A stretch of DNA of 64,000 nucleotides, from positions 124,001 to 188,000 of the forward strand of contig JBMNQX010000001.1 in NCBI GenBank assembly GCA_050944355.1, in the 5' to 3' direction. How positions within the stretch are numbered: position 1 is the stretch's first letter; each line of letters opens with the position of its first letter. A program made the translations under genes and the position numbers. Below, piece after piece: positions 8,154-17,392 of this stretch. The notes under the pieces were generated by a model. It saw only the letters and a program-made list of their open reading frames with translations, searched no databases and was not told where the DNA came from. The DNA is from UBA4285 sp050944355 (GTDB lineage: Bacteria; Bacillota; Clostridia; Lachnospirales; Lachnospiraceae).

Positions 8154-9533
8154 ATGCAGGAAATTCTCGATTTGCTGGTAGAAGTATCAAGATATATTTT
8201 TGCGGGACTGATCACTCTGTACACGCTTTTTGCCTATGTCGGAGCGACAATCCGGGTAGAGAAAAAGCGGACCAAGATCTATGTGTTTGAGACACTGATC
8301 ATGTTCATGATTCATCTGCTCGGTTACATCATCCTCTATCTTCTGAAGGATGATTTCCGCTATGCGATTCTGTATTTTGTTCAGTTCGCTCTTATTTTTA
8401 TGACGATCATGATGTACGACGTGCTGTATCCGAAAGCGTCGCGTCTGCTTATCAACAACATGTGCCTGCTTCTGATGATCGGATTTATCATCATCGGGCG
8501 CCTGGATTTTGACCGCGGAGTCAGACAGACACTGATCTGCGCTGCCGGAACGGTGGTCACATTTTTCATACCCTGGATTATCGGCAAATTCAAAGGGCTT
8601 CGCAATCTGAGCTGGTTGTACTGCCTTCTCGGCGTTGTCTCGCTTGCCGTTGTGTGGGTTCTCGGGCGGACTGTCTACGGCGCAAACCTGAATATTTCCA
8701 TCGGCGGAATCACGTTCCAGCCGAGTGAATTTGTCAAAATTATCTTTATTTTGTTTGTGGCTTCCATGTACAACAAATCGACGTCGTTCGGAAGAATTGT
8801 CGTGACGACGCTTCTGGCTATCGTGCATATCGGAATATTGATCGCATCAAACGACCTGGGCACAGCTCTCATATTCTTTGTCGTTTATCTGATGATGCTT
8901 TTCGTGGCAACGCACAACTGGCTGCTTCTTGTGGCAGGTGCCGGATGCGGCGCTGGTGCAGCAGCCATTGCCGTCAGGGAAGTGCCGCACGTCACGACTC
9001 GTATTGAAATCTGGAGAGATCCGTGGTCGACGATAACGGGTTCCGGTTACCAGATCTGCCAGTCCCTTTTTGCGATCGGCGCCGGCGGGTGGTTTGGCGT
9101 CGGACTTCTCCAGGGCATGCCGGACAAGGTCCCGGTTGTCGTGAAGGACTTTATTTTTGCAGCTATCTGCGAGGAGTTTGGAGTTATCTTTGCATTTGGC
9201 CTTCTGCTGATCTGTCTGAACAATATTATTCTGATGATGAACATAGCGTCCCGCTGCATCACACTTTTCTATCGTCTGGTCGCGGTCGGAATCGGCGTGG
9301 CGTATGGTTTCCAGGTGTTCCTGACGGTCGGCTCGGCTATGAATATGATTCCGATGACAGGTGTCACGCTTCCGTTTGTCAGTTACGGCGGTTCGTCTGT
9401 TATCAGCGCTCTGCTGATGTTCGGACTGATCAACGGAATGTATAATATGAGAAAAGATGAAGGTGAGGTGAAATATGACCGGAAAAAGAAACAAACGGAA
9501 AAACGCTCCGCAGCAGCACCGCGGCGTGCGTAA
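8154..9533 (+). CDS. SEDS-family peptidoglycan polymerase (FtsW/RodA/SpoVE type)
   Basis: A 459-residue polytopic membrane protein with about ten hydrophobic segments. It carries the SEDS signatures GGITFQPSEFVKI, ASNDLGTALI and the late LPFVSYGGSS motif. SEDS proteins polymerise glycan strands from lipid II and pair with a class B penicillin-binding protein. The next gene is exactly such a protein and overlaps this one by 59 bases, so the two probably form one polymerase-transpeptidase complex. The C-terminal tail is very basic (YDRKKKQTEKRSAAAPRRA) and lies in the overlap. I cannot separate FtsW from RodA or SpoVE by sequence alone. Confidence 0.9.
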   Translation: MQEILDLLVEVSRYIFAGLITLYTLFAYVGATIRVEKKRTKIYVFETLIMFMIHLLGYIILYLLKDDFRYAILYFVQFALIFMTIMMYDVLYPKASRLLINNMCLLLMIGFIIIGRLDFDRGVRQTLICAAGTVVTFFIPWIIGKFKGLRNLSWLYCLLGVVSLAVVWVLGRTVYGANLNISIGGITFQPSEFVKIIFILFVASMYNKSTSFGRIVVTTLLAIVHIGILIASNDLGTALIFFVVYLMMLFVATHNWLLLVAGAGCGAGAAAIAVREVPHVTTRIEIWRDPWSTITGSGYQICQSLFAIGAGGWFGVGLLQGMPDKVPVVVKDFIFAAICEEFGVIFAFGLLLICLNNIILMMNIASRCITLFYRLVAVGIGVAYGFQVFLTVGSAMNMIPMTGVTLPFVSYGGSSVISALLMFGLINGMYNMRKDEGEVKYDRKKKQTEKRSAAAPRRA

Positions 9534-10968
9534 AATCCGCAACCGGGAGACAAACATTATCTCGTATGTTTTTGTGGTAATTTTCTTTATTATGATCGTG
9601 TATCTCGGATATTTTTCCGTGGTTGTCGCCCCTTCGATTGAGGACAGCATTTATAATCAGCGAATCGAGAGAGAGCCCACGATTGAAGTCCGCCGCGGCT
9701 CGATTTATGCAAGCGACGGCTCTGTGCTTGCCCAGACTGTTCTTTCAGAGGACGGCACTGAGGAAGTGAGAGAGTATCCGTATGGTTCACTTTTTGCCCA
9801 GGTAGTCGGAATGAACCGCGGCGGCGGTTCCGGTCTGGAAGGAGGCGCGGATGACTATCTGACGCGTTCCTCGTCCGGAGTCGATGTGGCGGACCCGATG
9901 AGCGGCGATATATATGAAGAGCAGTACGGCGATAACGTCTATACGACGCTGGATGTAGATCTCCAGCAGGCGGTTGTCAATCAGATGCAGGATCAGAAAG
10001 GCGCCATGGTTGTGATGGAAGTTTCCACCGGCAAAATTCTTGCCATGGTGAGCAATCCTTCCTATGATCCGAATACGGCGTCCGAGAATATGCAGGATTG
10101 GCTGAATCTGTCGAGCGATGATTCCGTGCTGTTAAACCGGGCCACACAGGGATTGTATCCTCCGGGGTCCACATTCAAGATGGTGACGGCTACCGCCTAT
10201 CTGCAGCAGTATCCGGACACCTGGCAGAATTTCTCGTATACATGTGACGGTTCGGTTACGGTTGAGGGCGCTGCGACCGTCAGCTGTACGCATGCGCACG
10301 GAACAGTCAATGTGAGGTCAGCCATCGCGGAGTCCTGCAACGGCGCATTCTCTCTCATCGGGCTTTCGCTGGATCCGACAGCGTACCGCGATACGGTTCT
10401 GTCGTTCGGATTCAACGATGATATAGACATCGGCATTGAATCGTCTGCGTCTTCATTTGTGCTCGACGCGACGTCTTCAAAGGCGGATGTCATGAGAACG
10501 GCATTCGGACAGGGTAGCACAACTGTCACCCCTCTTCAGAACTGCATGGTCGCGGCTACGATAGCCAATGGCGGTGTGGAGATGAAACCGTACCTGATCG
10601 ATCACGTGGAGGATTCGGACGGAAATATTCTCGAGACATTCACACCGGAGGTCTACAATACGCCGATGACAGAGGAACAGGCCAGTCTTCTCGGACAGTT
10701 CATGCGCGCCGTAGTCACAGAGGGCAATGGCGGCGGCGTCAACGTTCAGGATTACACCTGCGCGATCAAGACCGGATCGGCGCAGTACGATGACAGCAAC
10801 CCGAATGCCATCCGCGCGTGGACCATCGGATTTGCGCCGTATGATGATCCGGAGATCGCATTTGCCGTTGTACTGGAAGAAGACGTAACGGATTCTACGC
10901 CGTCTGTCCGCGTTGTCCGCGATTTCCTGTATGATTACTTCTCGATCAAGGCATCCAGAGGCGAGTAA
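9475..10968 (+). CDS. Class B penicillin-binding protein, transpeptidase
   Basis: A 497-residue protein with a basic cytoplasmic start, one membrane anchor (residues about 29-50) and an extracellular transpeptidase domain. The catalytic motifs are clear: STFK with Ser232, SCN with Ser287 and KTGS with Lys432. The N-terminal pedestal is short, as in PbpA/SpoVD-like minimal proteins. The ATG at 9475 has GGTGAGGTG upstream and lies inside the end of the SEDS gene. It cross-links peptidoglycan with its SEDS partner. Two-gene SEDS-PBP units are common in Clostridia. Confidence 0.92.
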   Translation: MTGKRNKRKNAPQQHRGVRKIRNRETNIISYVFVVIFFIMIVYLGYFSVVVAPSIEDSIYNQRIEREPTIEVRRGSIYASDGSVLAQTVLSEDGTEEVREYPYGSLFAQVVGMNRGGGSGLEGGADDYLTRSSSGVDVADPMSGDIYEEQYGDNVYTTLDVDLQQAVVNQMQDQKGAMVVMEVSTGKILAMVSNPSYDPNTASENMQDWLNLSSDDSVLLNRATQGLYPPGSTFKMVTATAYLQQYPDTWQNFSYTCDGSVTVEGAATVSCTHAHGTVNVRSAIAESCNGAFSLIGLSLDPTAYRDTVLSFGFNDDIDIGIESSASSFVLDATSSKADVMRTAFGQGSTTVTPLQNCMVAATIANGGVEMKPYLIDHVEDSDGNILETFTPEVYNTPMTEEQASLLGQFMRAVVTEGNGGGVNVQDYTCAIKTGSAQYDDSNPNAIRAWTIGFAPYDDPEIAFAVVLEEDVTDSTPSVRVVRDFLYDYFSIKASRGE

Positions 10969-10983
10969 GAAAGGGCTGGGATT

Positions 10984-12294
10984 ATGGGAGTCAAGAAAAC
11001 ATTTGTCACGAAGGAAAAACTCGAGGAAATCAGCCGGAAGTATCCGACACCGTTTTATCTTTACGACGAGGCCGGCATCCGGGCAAATGTAAGTCGGGTT
11101 AAGAAGGCTTTCGCCTGGAATCCGGGATATCGCGAGTTCTTTGCCGTGAAAGCGACGCCGAATCCCGGCATCCTGAAGATTCTTCAGGAGTATGACTGCG
11201 GAACGGACTGTGCGAGCAAGACGGAATTGATGCTTTCGAATGCTCTCGGATTCGGCGGGGGGAAGATCATGTTTTCTTCCAACGATACGCCGGAGGAAGA
11301 ATTTGCCTATGCGGCAAAAGTGCACGGCATCATCAACCTGGACGACATCACTCATATCGATATGGTCGACAAGGCTCTGGGCGGAAAGTTTCCGGAAACC
11401 ATGAGCTGCCGCTTCAACCCGGGCGGGTATTTCAAGATGGGCAACGACATCATGGACAATCCCGGAGACGCGAAGTACGGCATGACCCGCGATCAGATCA
11501 TCGAGGCGTTCAGAATCCTGAAGAGCAAAGGCGTAAAGCATTTCGGCATTCACGCGTTTCTGGCATCCAACACGGTGACAGACGACTATTATCCGGAACT
11601 GGCCGGACAGCTGTTCCGCCTGGCCGTCGAGCTGCGTGACAAGACTGGCGCGGACATCCGCTTTGTAAATCTGTCCGGCGGGGTCGGCATTGCCTATCGG
11701 CCGGAACAGAGAGACAACGACATTCTGGCGATCGGCGAAAAGGTTCACAAGGTCTATGATGAAATTCTCGTGCCGGCCGGGATGGGCGACGTGGCGATAT
11801 ACACCGAAATGGGGCGCTTTATGCTGGCTCCGTACGGCGTTCTCGTGACGAAAGCGATTCACGAAAAGCACATTTACAAGGAGTACATCGGCTGCGACGC
11901 CTGTGCCGTAAACCTGATGCGCCCGATGATGTACGGAGCGTATCATCATATAACGGTGGCCGGCAAGGAACATGCTCCGTGCGACCATGTATATGACGTG
12001 ACCGGATCGCTTTGCGAGAACAGCGATAAATTTGCCATCGACCGGAAACTTCCGAAGATCGACATGGGAGACTACCTCATCATCCATGATGCGGGCGCTC
12101 ACGGATATTCGATGGGATACAACTACAACGGCAAGCTCAAGTGCGCCGAGCTCCTTCTGAAGGAGGACGGGAGTGTCGAAATGATCCGGCGCGCCGAGAC
12201 GCCGCGGGATTACTTCGCAACATTGGATTTCACCGGCGTCATGGATAAGATGGACCCGAGGGACTTGAACGGCGGCTCCTCGGTTCTGCAGTGA
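10984..12294 (+). CDS. lysA: Diaminopimelate decarboxylase (LysA-type, PLP-dependent)
   Basis: A 436-residue fold-type III decarboxylase. The PLP lysine is in FFAVKATPNP (Lys56), the glycine-rich phosphate site is LSGGVGI, and the substrate and dimer region is GCDACAVNLMRPMMYGAYHH, where DAP decarboxylases keep the Cys and Tyr. It converts meso-diaminopimelate to lysine, the last step of lysine synthesis. It starts 15 bases after the transpeptidase gene, so it may be in the same transcript. Related carboxynorspermidine or arginine decarboxylases share the fold and are a less likely alternative. Confidence 0.88.
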   Translation: MGVKKTFVTKEKLEEISRKYPTPFYLYDEAGIRANVSRVKKAFAWNPGYREFFAVKATPNPGILKILQEYDCGTDCASKTELMLSNALGFGGGKIMFSSNDTPEEEFAYAAKVHGIINLDDITHIDMVDKALGGKFPETMSCRFNPGGYFKMGNDIMDNPGDAKYGMTRDQIIEAFRILKSKGVKHFGIHAFLASNTVTDDYYPELAGQLFRLAVELRDKTGADIRFVNLSGGVGIAYRPEQRDNDILAIGEKVHKVYDEILVPAGMGDVAIYTEMGRFMLAPYGVLVTKAIHEKHIYKEYIGCDACAVNLMRPMMYGAYHHITVAGKEHAPCDHVYDVTGSLCENSDKFAIDRKLPKIDMGDYLIIHDAGAHGYSMGYNYNGKLKCAELLLKEDGSVEMIRRAETPRDYFATLDFTGVMDKMDPRDLNGGSSVLQ

Positions 12295-12321
12295 AATAAT
12301 ACCGACGGGAGAACGAGGACA

Positions 12322-13785
12322 ATGGAGGACCTGACCTACACAGCTCATGAGATTGTGAAAGGCAGAAATCTGCCGCTGAATCTGAAGCGCTATGAATCCG
12401 GCATGCGCCGGCTCTATCAGGCGCTGGGACTCATCAAACTCGCGATGAACGCCTGGACTGTCTATGTGGAAGACCAGGATGCAGACGGGAAGACGCCGTC
12501 TTCCGCGCGCGGGAACGAGCGGTATAAGACGGCTCGAAACGATCTGGCCGCGATCATAAGGGAAGGCGTCATCGAAGAGGAAAATCGGATTGACGCCATC
12601 GATGAGCTTCGGAACCGTCTGATACGGGAGATGGAGATTCTCACGTCATTTACGGAAGATTTCCGGGTGTTCGAGTACGTCCTGAACCGCGTCGAATATC
12701 GTTTCAGGGACGAGCAGCTCGATGAAAAATATTACGGATACTACCTGACAAATGACCTGATCCACTATATCTTTCAGACGAAAGACAATGTAGCGGTCAA
12801 CGAGCGCATCCGCGAAGTTATTACACAGCTGCCGATGCGGATGAGCCGTCAGCATTTCTTTGAGACGCTCGAAGAGGCGTTTTCGCTGTACCGCGGAGCG
12901 CAAAAAGGCACGATCGACGATTTTGCCGATATGATCCGGGACAACGGAACACTGGCGCTCCCGGAAGGCGCTGAAGAGCATTTTCCGAAGTTTTACCAGA
13001 ACCTGATGACGCTGGAAAGCGCCGATTACCGGAATATCACGGCAGAGCAGTATGCGGATCTTTCCCGGATTCTGAGCGAAACGGCCGAAGAAATCACGGA
13101 TATCTCTGATGAATTCGTGCTGCTGGCTCAGATGACCAATGACGCTTACACCGTTATGCTTTCCCGCATGCTTCCGGAAAGTGCAGAGCTGGGCGAGGAT
13201 GCATTTGCCAGGGATTTAAAGAGAACGGCTGCGGACGCAAAGAACCTGCTCGGGCAGCTGATGGATCCGGAGAGGGCAGGACTTGTCGGCGATGAAGATT
13301 TCAAACCGTTTGAAGGCGCCCAGGAGCGGATTCTGATGATCCTTGAGGGAGCGGCGTTTGCTGTCGACTCGACCGTGAGGGACAGGAAGAGACAGCTTGA
13401 GGATCTGGGTGAACTCGAATCCCTGGTGATTCTTCAGGCCTGCGGAAAGCTGCAGTCCGGTTCTGATTTCGTGAGCCTCCATGACAGCGATGACAAGCTC
13501 ACGGTTCCGGATGACTCGTATGCCGACGCGGCTTTTCATGATGTAAAAGAAGTTCTCGCAAAACAGTTCGCGGCGGTCAGTCAGCCGGTGCGGAGGGCCC
13601 TGATGGCTTCTGTTCTCGCGCAGCTTCCGGTTCTGTTTTCCAATACGGACGCACTGCAGAGTTATATCAATGTGTCGCTGGAGCAGTGTTCCGATACGGC
13701 TGAGCGGCTTGCCGTGGTCGAGCTGCTGAAAGAGATAATGGGATATGAAATGGGCGGAAAAAATTTATCTGAGTCCGAAGTATGA
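12322..13785 (+). CDS. Unrecognised 487-residue helical protein
   Basis: I do not recognise this family. The protein is almost entirely alpha-helical by composition, acidic, with no signal peptide, membrane segment, cysteine motif or nucleotide-binding motif. Heptad-like stretches occur near residues 85-125 and 345-380. The start ATG at 12322 is preceded by GGGAGAACGAGG. The 3' end overlaps the next small gene by 41 bases in another frame, which suggests linked translation. The two sit between lysA and a DUF2953-GerW pair. A cytoplasmic scaffold or regulator is possible; no function is proposed. Confidence 0.75.
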   Translation: MEDLTYTAHEIVKGRNLPLNLKRYESGMRRLYQALGLIKLAMNAWTVYVEDQDADGKTPSSARGNERYKTARNDLAAIIREGVIEEENRIDAIDELRNRLIREMEILTSFTEDFRVFEYVLNRVEYRFRDEQLDEKYYGYYLTNDLIHYIFQTKDNVAVNERIREVITQLPMRMSRQHFFETLEEAFSLYRGAQKGTIDDFADMIRDNGTLALPEGAEEHFPKFYQNLMTLESADYRNITAEQYADLSRILSETAEEITDISDEFVLLAQMTNDAYTVMLSRMLPESAELGEDAFARDLKRTAADAKNLLGQLMDPERAGLVGDEDFKPFEGAQERILMILEGAAFAVDSTVRDRKRQLEDLGELESLVILQACGKLQSGSDFVSLHDSDDKLTVPDDSYADAAFHDVKEVLAKQFAAVSQPVRRALMASVLAQLPVLFSNTDALQSYINVSLEQCSDTAERLAVVELLKEIMGYEMGGKNLSESEV

Positions 13786-14104
13786 GGCGCAGAGAGCGCA
13801 GCTGAAACCGATGATACGGAGCATGGATTTCCCGCCTCTCGCGAGGATTTTCATCCTGACGAAGACAGACGAAGAAAAGCCGCGGCTTACGATCGTTTCT
13901 GCTGCCGAGGTGAAGTCGCGCCGGGAAGAGTTCAGGACAGACTGCCTGGCGGTGGGAGTTGCAGGAAACAGGAAAGAGGCTCTCGAACTCGCACAGCGCA
14001 TGACTGACGATGCGCTGCGGGAAACGGGTGAAGCGGATGCGGCCGCCTATCTGGCTGAGAAACTATGGCGGCAGACTGACAAGGAGGATGAATGCTGGCA
14101 TTGA
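13745..14104 (+). CDS. Unrecognised 119-residue protein, overlapping both neighbours
   Basis: A small soluble protein with a mixed strand-helix pattern (PLARIFILTKTDEEKPRLTI, then a helical C terminus ending KEDECWH). It starts 41 bases inside the end of the 487-residue gene and ends 13 bases inside the DUF2953 gene. Three overlapping genes in a row point to one operon and possibly a complex. No motif or family is recognised. The ATG at 13745 has no strong ribosome site, consistent with translation coupled to the gene before it. Confidence 0.65.
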   Translation: MKWAEKIYLSPKYEAQRAQLKPMIRSMDFPPLARIFILTKTDEEKPRLTIVSAAEVKSRREEFRTDCLAVGVAGNRKEALELAQRMTDDALRETGEADAAAYLAEKLWRQTDKEDECWH

Positions 14105-15081
14105 TACTTGCAGTCCTGAAAGTGATCGGAATTGTACTGCTGGTAATTCTGTGCCTGATTCTGCTCATCGTGGCGGCGGTGCTGTTTGTGCCCCTGCGAT
14201 ATAAAATAACAGGGGATTACCGGGGCAGTCCGGAAAAGCCGACGGGTGAAGCTTTTGTTTCCTGGCTGTTCGGATTCATCAGAGCAAAAGCGCAGTACGG
14301 TGCGGACGGATTTCACTATTTCGTAAAAATCCTTCCTTTCACGATTCTTTCGGATACGAAGAAACCGAAAAAAAAGAAGCGGAAAACAAAGAAAAGCAGA
14401 AAAAAAGCCGCTTCTGAAAACGCACAGGAAGAATCGTCAAAAACGGATGCAGAGGCGCAGACGGAAGAGTTTGACGACCGGGAGAAGATAAAGGCGGAGA
14501 AGACAAAAAGAGAAGAGAATGGCTCTTCTTCGGAAACGGAACGCAAACCGTCCGGCATACGGGCAATATTTGACAAATTGCGGAATCTGCCGGATAAAAT
14601 CCGGAAGAAATTCAGGAGATTTCTTGCTAAACTAAAAGGCATCGGGAATAAGTTCTCGAAGATCAGGAAAATTTTTGAAGATCCGGCTTATCTGCGGCTG
14701 GCAAAGAATCTGTACGCGAAGGTAAAGCGGATTCTTCATTTTCTGAAGCCGTCAAAAGCGGACATTCTGGTCACATACGGGTCGGATGATCCGTCGCAGA
14801 CCGGGACTGTGACGGCCATTGTGGCGGCTGCCTGCGGATTTTTCGGATGGCAGGACGTCGCGTTCACGCCGGATTTTGAGAATGAGGTCCTGAAGGCACA
14901 TGTATATCTCAAGGGTAAACTGAGACTGATTCATGTGCTTGTCATCGCCATTCAGGTTCTGACGGATGCGGATTTCCGCCGGATTGTCCTACACAAAGGC
15001 GAAAAAAACAAAAAAAGAAAACACAGCAGAAAGAATACGGGTGCGGCAGTGCCTGAAGTCCAGGCCGGGCAGAAAGGATGA
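14092..15081 (+). CDS. DUF2953 membrane protein (YtfI-like)
   Basis: A 329-residue protein. An AAGGAGG site precedes the ATG at 14092. It has one N-terminal membrane helix (residues about 1-30), a short 'GEAFVSWLFGFIRAKAQYG' segment typical of DUF2953, a long Lys/Glu-rich linker (about residues 85-155), and a conserved C-terminal part (YGSDDPSQTGTVTAIVAAACG) seen in the family. In Bacillus subtilis the homologue ytfI lies next to ytfJ (gerW), and here the gerW gene follows after three bases. The function is unknown; the context suggests a spore membrane role. Confidence 0.85.
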   Translation: MLALILAVLKVIGIVLLVILCLILLIVAAVLFVPLRYKITGDYRGSPEKPTGEAFVSWLFGFIRAKAQYGADGFHYFVKILPFTILSDTKKPKKKKRKTKKSRKKAASENAQEESSKTDAEAQTEEFDDREKIKAEKTKREENGSSSETERKPSGIRAIFDKLRNLPDKIRKKFRRFLAKLKGIGNKFSKIRKIFEDPAYLRLAKNLYAKVKRILHFLKPSKADILVTYGSDDPSQTGTVTAIVAAACGFFGWQDVAFTPDFENEVLKAHVYLKGKLRLIHVLVIAIQVLTDADFRRIVLHKGEKNKKRKHSRKNTGAAVPEVQAGQKG

Positions 15082-15084
15082 AGT

Positions 15085-15492
15085 ATGGCTGAGAATAAAT
15101 TTGATGATGCAGTAGGAACGATGCTCAAAGGAATGAACGGATTTATTTCTGCGAGAACGGTAATCGGGGATCCGGTCAAGGTATCGGATGCGACGATCAT
15201 TCCGCTGGTGGATGTCAGCTTCGGTATGGGCGCCGGTGCATTTTCCGGTGAAAAGAAGGATCATTCCGGCGGCGGTGTGACCGGCAAAATTGAGCCGACA
15301 GCAGTTCTGATCGTTCAGAACGGAACAACGCGCCTCGTTGACATCAAGAACGCTGACACACTCAGCAAGCTTCTTGACTTTGCCCCGACGGTCGTCGACC
15401 GGATTGTGAATGCGTTTTCCGGCAAAAAGGACGATGCGGTTGACGCGGCTGTCGACGGAATAAAGAAAGACGCTCAGGACAAGAAAGAATGA
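15085..15492 (+). CDS. gerW: GerW-family sporulation protein (YtfJ)
   Basis: A 135-residue protein with the family features: KFDDAVGTMLKGMNGFI at the start, DATIIPLVDVSFGMGAG with a glycine-rich turn in the middle, and PTAVLIVQNGTTRLVDI. GerW in Bacillus is needed for dipicolinic-acid-dependent spore germination. Its presence suggests a spore-forming lineage, although the family also occurs in organisms not known to sporulate. It is the last gene before the rpmB promoter. Confidence 0.9.
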   Translation: MAENKFDDAVGTMLKGMNGFISARTVIGDPVKVSDATIIPLVDVSFGMGAGAFSGEKKDHSGGGVTGKIEPTAVLIVQNGTTRLVDIKNADTLSKLLDFAPTVVDRIVNAFSGKKDDAVDAAVDGIKKDAQDKKE

Positions 15493-15529
15493 GTGTGCCT
15501 GAAGGCAGCGGCCGGACAGGAAAAAGTTC

Positions 15530-15558
15530 TTGCATTGTATGGAGCTGTCTGTTAAAAT
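15530..15558 (+). promoter_or_regulatory. Sigma-A promoter for rpmB
   Basis: TTGCAT (15530-15535), a 17-base spacer and TAAAAT (15553-15558). The leader to the rpmB ATG is about 50 bases, with AAGGAGGTG as ribosome site and a small CGGAC/GTCCG hairpin. Confidence 0.65.
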
Positions 15559-15612
15559 TAGCTCTGTTGCGGACGCTTTTATGTCCGGGAACTGTAAGGA
15601 GGTGTTAGGATC

Positions 15613-15798
15613 ATGGCAAAGTGCGAAATCTGCGGAAAAGGCGCTCACTTCGGTAATAACGTGAGCCATTCTCATAGAAGATCGAACAGAAAGTGGAATT
15701 CCAATATCAAGTCTGTTCGCGTGAAGACCGAGGGCGGTGCTAAGAGAATGTATATCTGCACTTCCTGCTTACGTTCCGGCAAGATCGAGAGAGCCTGA
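15613..15798 (+). CDS. rpmB: 50S ribosomal protein L28, zinc-binding form
   Basis: A 61-residue L28 with the usual motif HFGNNVSHSHRRSNRKW. It keeps four cysteines in two pairs (CEIC near the start and CTSC near the end), so it is the zinc-binding C+ paralogue type. L28 binds 23S rRNA in the large subunit. It is a monocistronic gene with its own promoter and a strong terminator. Confidence 0.97.
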   Translation: MAKCEICGKGAHFGNNVSHSHRRSNRKWNSNIKSVRVKTEGGAKRMYICTSCLRSGKIERA

Positions 15799-15847
15799 GC
15801 ATCGAGCAAAAGCAGACAGTTTCTGAACGGTACAGTACAAAAATAAC

Positions 15848-15888
15848 CCGGATCAACTCGGAAGTTCCGATTTGATCCGGATTTTTTT
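15848..15888 (+). terminator. Bidirectional terminator between rpmB and purF
   Basis: CCGGATCAA (15848-15856) pairs with TTGATCCGG (15872-15880), and an inner TCGGAA/TTCCGA pairing extends the stem. Seven T residues follow on the plus strand. An A-rich stretch on the left would give a T tract on the minus strand, so it may also end the convergent purF transcript. Confidence 0.88.
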
Positions 15889-15915
15889 GACTGTGGATTT
15901 TTCATCACATGTGTA

Positions 15916-17322
15916 TCAGTTGTTCACGCGCTCTTCGGGTACTTCTGTCGGGTAATTCCCGTCAAAACATGCCTTGCAGAGCGGCAGTTCACCGACCATC
16001 TGGTGAAAATCTTCGATTCGCATGTAGTGAAGTGAGTCGGCGCCGATCAGCAGGCGGATCTGCTCCTCTGACTGTGCTGAAGCGATGAGCTCACCCGTTG
16101 TCGGAACATTTGTGCCATAATAGCAGGGATGCAGGAAAGGCGGGGAACTGATCCGGACATGAACTTCGGTGGCGCCGGCGTTTTTCAGCGCGCGGATCAG
16201 GTTGCGGATTGTCGTGCCGCGCACAATGGAATCGTCGATCAGCACAACGCGCTTGCCGCGGACAGAAGAGGAGAGGAGTCCGAGTTTCTGCTGTACGGCA
16301 GATTCGCGCTCCTCCTGAGTCGGTTTTATGAAAGAACGCCCGATATAGCTGTTTTTGTGGAAGACGGCGCGGTACGGAATGCCGCTTTCGATGGAAAATC
16401 CGGCCGCAGCCGCGAGCCCGGACTCCGGAACACCGGCAACTATATCGGCATCCACCGGAAATGCCTTGGCTAAAGCACGTCCGCCCCGGATGCGTGCATC
16501 GTTGACGTCGATTCCGTCAATGCGGGAATCCAGTCTCGCAAAATAGATATACTCGAAAATGCAGTGCGCCTCGCGCCTGGCTTTCGGGATGAAATCAGAG
16601 TGAATGCCGTCCGGTGTGATCGTGATGATTTCGCCCGGCTTGATGTCGCGGAGGAACTGCGCGTTTACAGAGGTCAGGGCACAGGATTCGCTGGCAATCA
16701 CATAAGTATCGCCGGCCTGCCCGAGGCAGAGGGGTTTCAGCGCGAGAGGATCGCGCACGCCGACAAGTTTTCCGCCGCTCATAAATACGAGAGCGTAACC
16801 GCCGATCAGTTTCGAGGCCGTGCGCTTTACAGCTTCCTCAACCGTACTGCACTGTGTGCTTTCCTTGGCGAGAAGACTGGCGACGACTTCTGTGTCAGAC
16901 GTAGAGTGAAAACATACGCCCGCTGCCATCAGTTCTTTCTTGAGAGCCGGTGCATTGACAATGTTTCCGTTGTGAACCAGTCCGAGATAGCCGCCATAGT
17001 ACTGCATGACCATCGGCTGAGCGTTCTCCACGGTGTTGGATCCCTGAGTCGAATACCTGTCATGGCCGATTCCTATGTTGCCTGTCAGGCCGTTCAGGAT
17101 GCCCGGTGAAAAAACTTCGCTGACAAGTCCCAGGTTCTTGTGAAAGCGAATCCGCGCTGAAGGATCCGATGTACTCGCGACAGCGATGCCCGTCGCTTCC
17201 TGTCCGCGGTGCTGAAGAGCAGTGAGACCATAATAAATACTCCGCGCAACATTTACGCCTTCCGGAGACAGAATTCCGAATACGCCACATTCCTCGCGGG
17301 GCTTATCAAAAAGTTCTTCCAT
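15916..17322 (-). CDS. purF: Amidophosphoribosyltransferase (glutamine PRPP amidotransferase)
   Basis: A 468-residue PurF that makes phosphoribosylamine from PRPP and glutamine, the first committed step of purine synthesis. The start (MEELFDKPREE-CGVFGIL) shows an 11-residue propeptide before the nucleophile Cys12, as in Bacillus subtilis. The iron-sulfur cysteines of the Bacillus type are all present: HCIFEYIYFARLD, HPCYYG and the CKAC pair near the C terminus. The PRPP site is VVLIDDSIVRGTT. It stands alone here, away from other pur genes, with a short leader and no purine riboswitch. Confidence 0.97.
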   Translation of the reverse strand: MEELFDKPREECGVFGILSPEGVNVARSIYYGLTALQHRGQEATGIAVASTSDPSARIRFHKNLGLVSEVFSPGILNGLTGNIGIGHDRYSTQGSNTVENAQPMVMQYYGGYLGLVHNGNIVNAPALKKELMAAGVCFHSTSDTEVVASLLAKESTQCSTVEEAVKRTASKLIGGYALVFMSGGKLVGVRDPLALKPLCLGQAGDTYVIASESCALTSVNAQFLRDIKPGEIITITPDGIHSDFIPKARREAHCIFEYIYFARLDSRIDGIDVNDARIRGGRALAKAFPVDADIVAGVPESGLAAAAGFSIESGIPYRAVFHKNSYIGRSFIKPTQEERESAVQQKLGLLSSSVRGKRVVLIDDSIVRGTTIRNLIRALKNAGATEVHVRISSPPFLHPCYYGTNVPTTGELIASAQSEEQIRLLIGADSLHYMRIEDFHQMVGELPLCKACFDGNYPTEVPEERVNN

Positions 17323-17362
17323 ACTTTGACACCTCTTTGTAAGACAAACGTATCAACGAATT

Positions 17363-17392
17363 ATTATAAACATCTTTATTTTTAGGTGTCAA
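17363..17392 (-). promoter_or_regulatory. Strong sigma-A promoter for purF
   Basis: On the minus strand: perfect TTGACA (17387-17392), an 18-base spacer and perfect TATAAT (17363-17368). The predicted leader is about 34 bases with GAGGTG before the ATG. Confidence 0.82.

Noticed and set aside
10477..12348. A 623-codon open frame antisense to lysA and the transpeptidase gene
   Set aside because: It covers two well-supported genes and shows no motif; it is a shadow frame.
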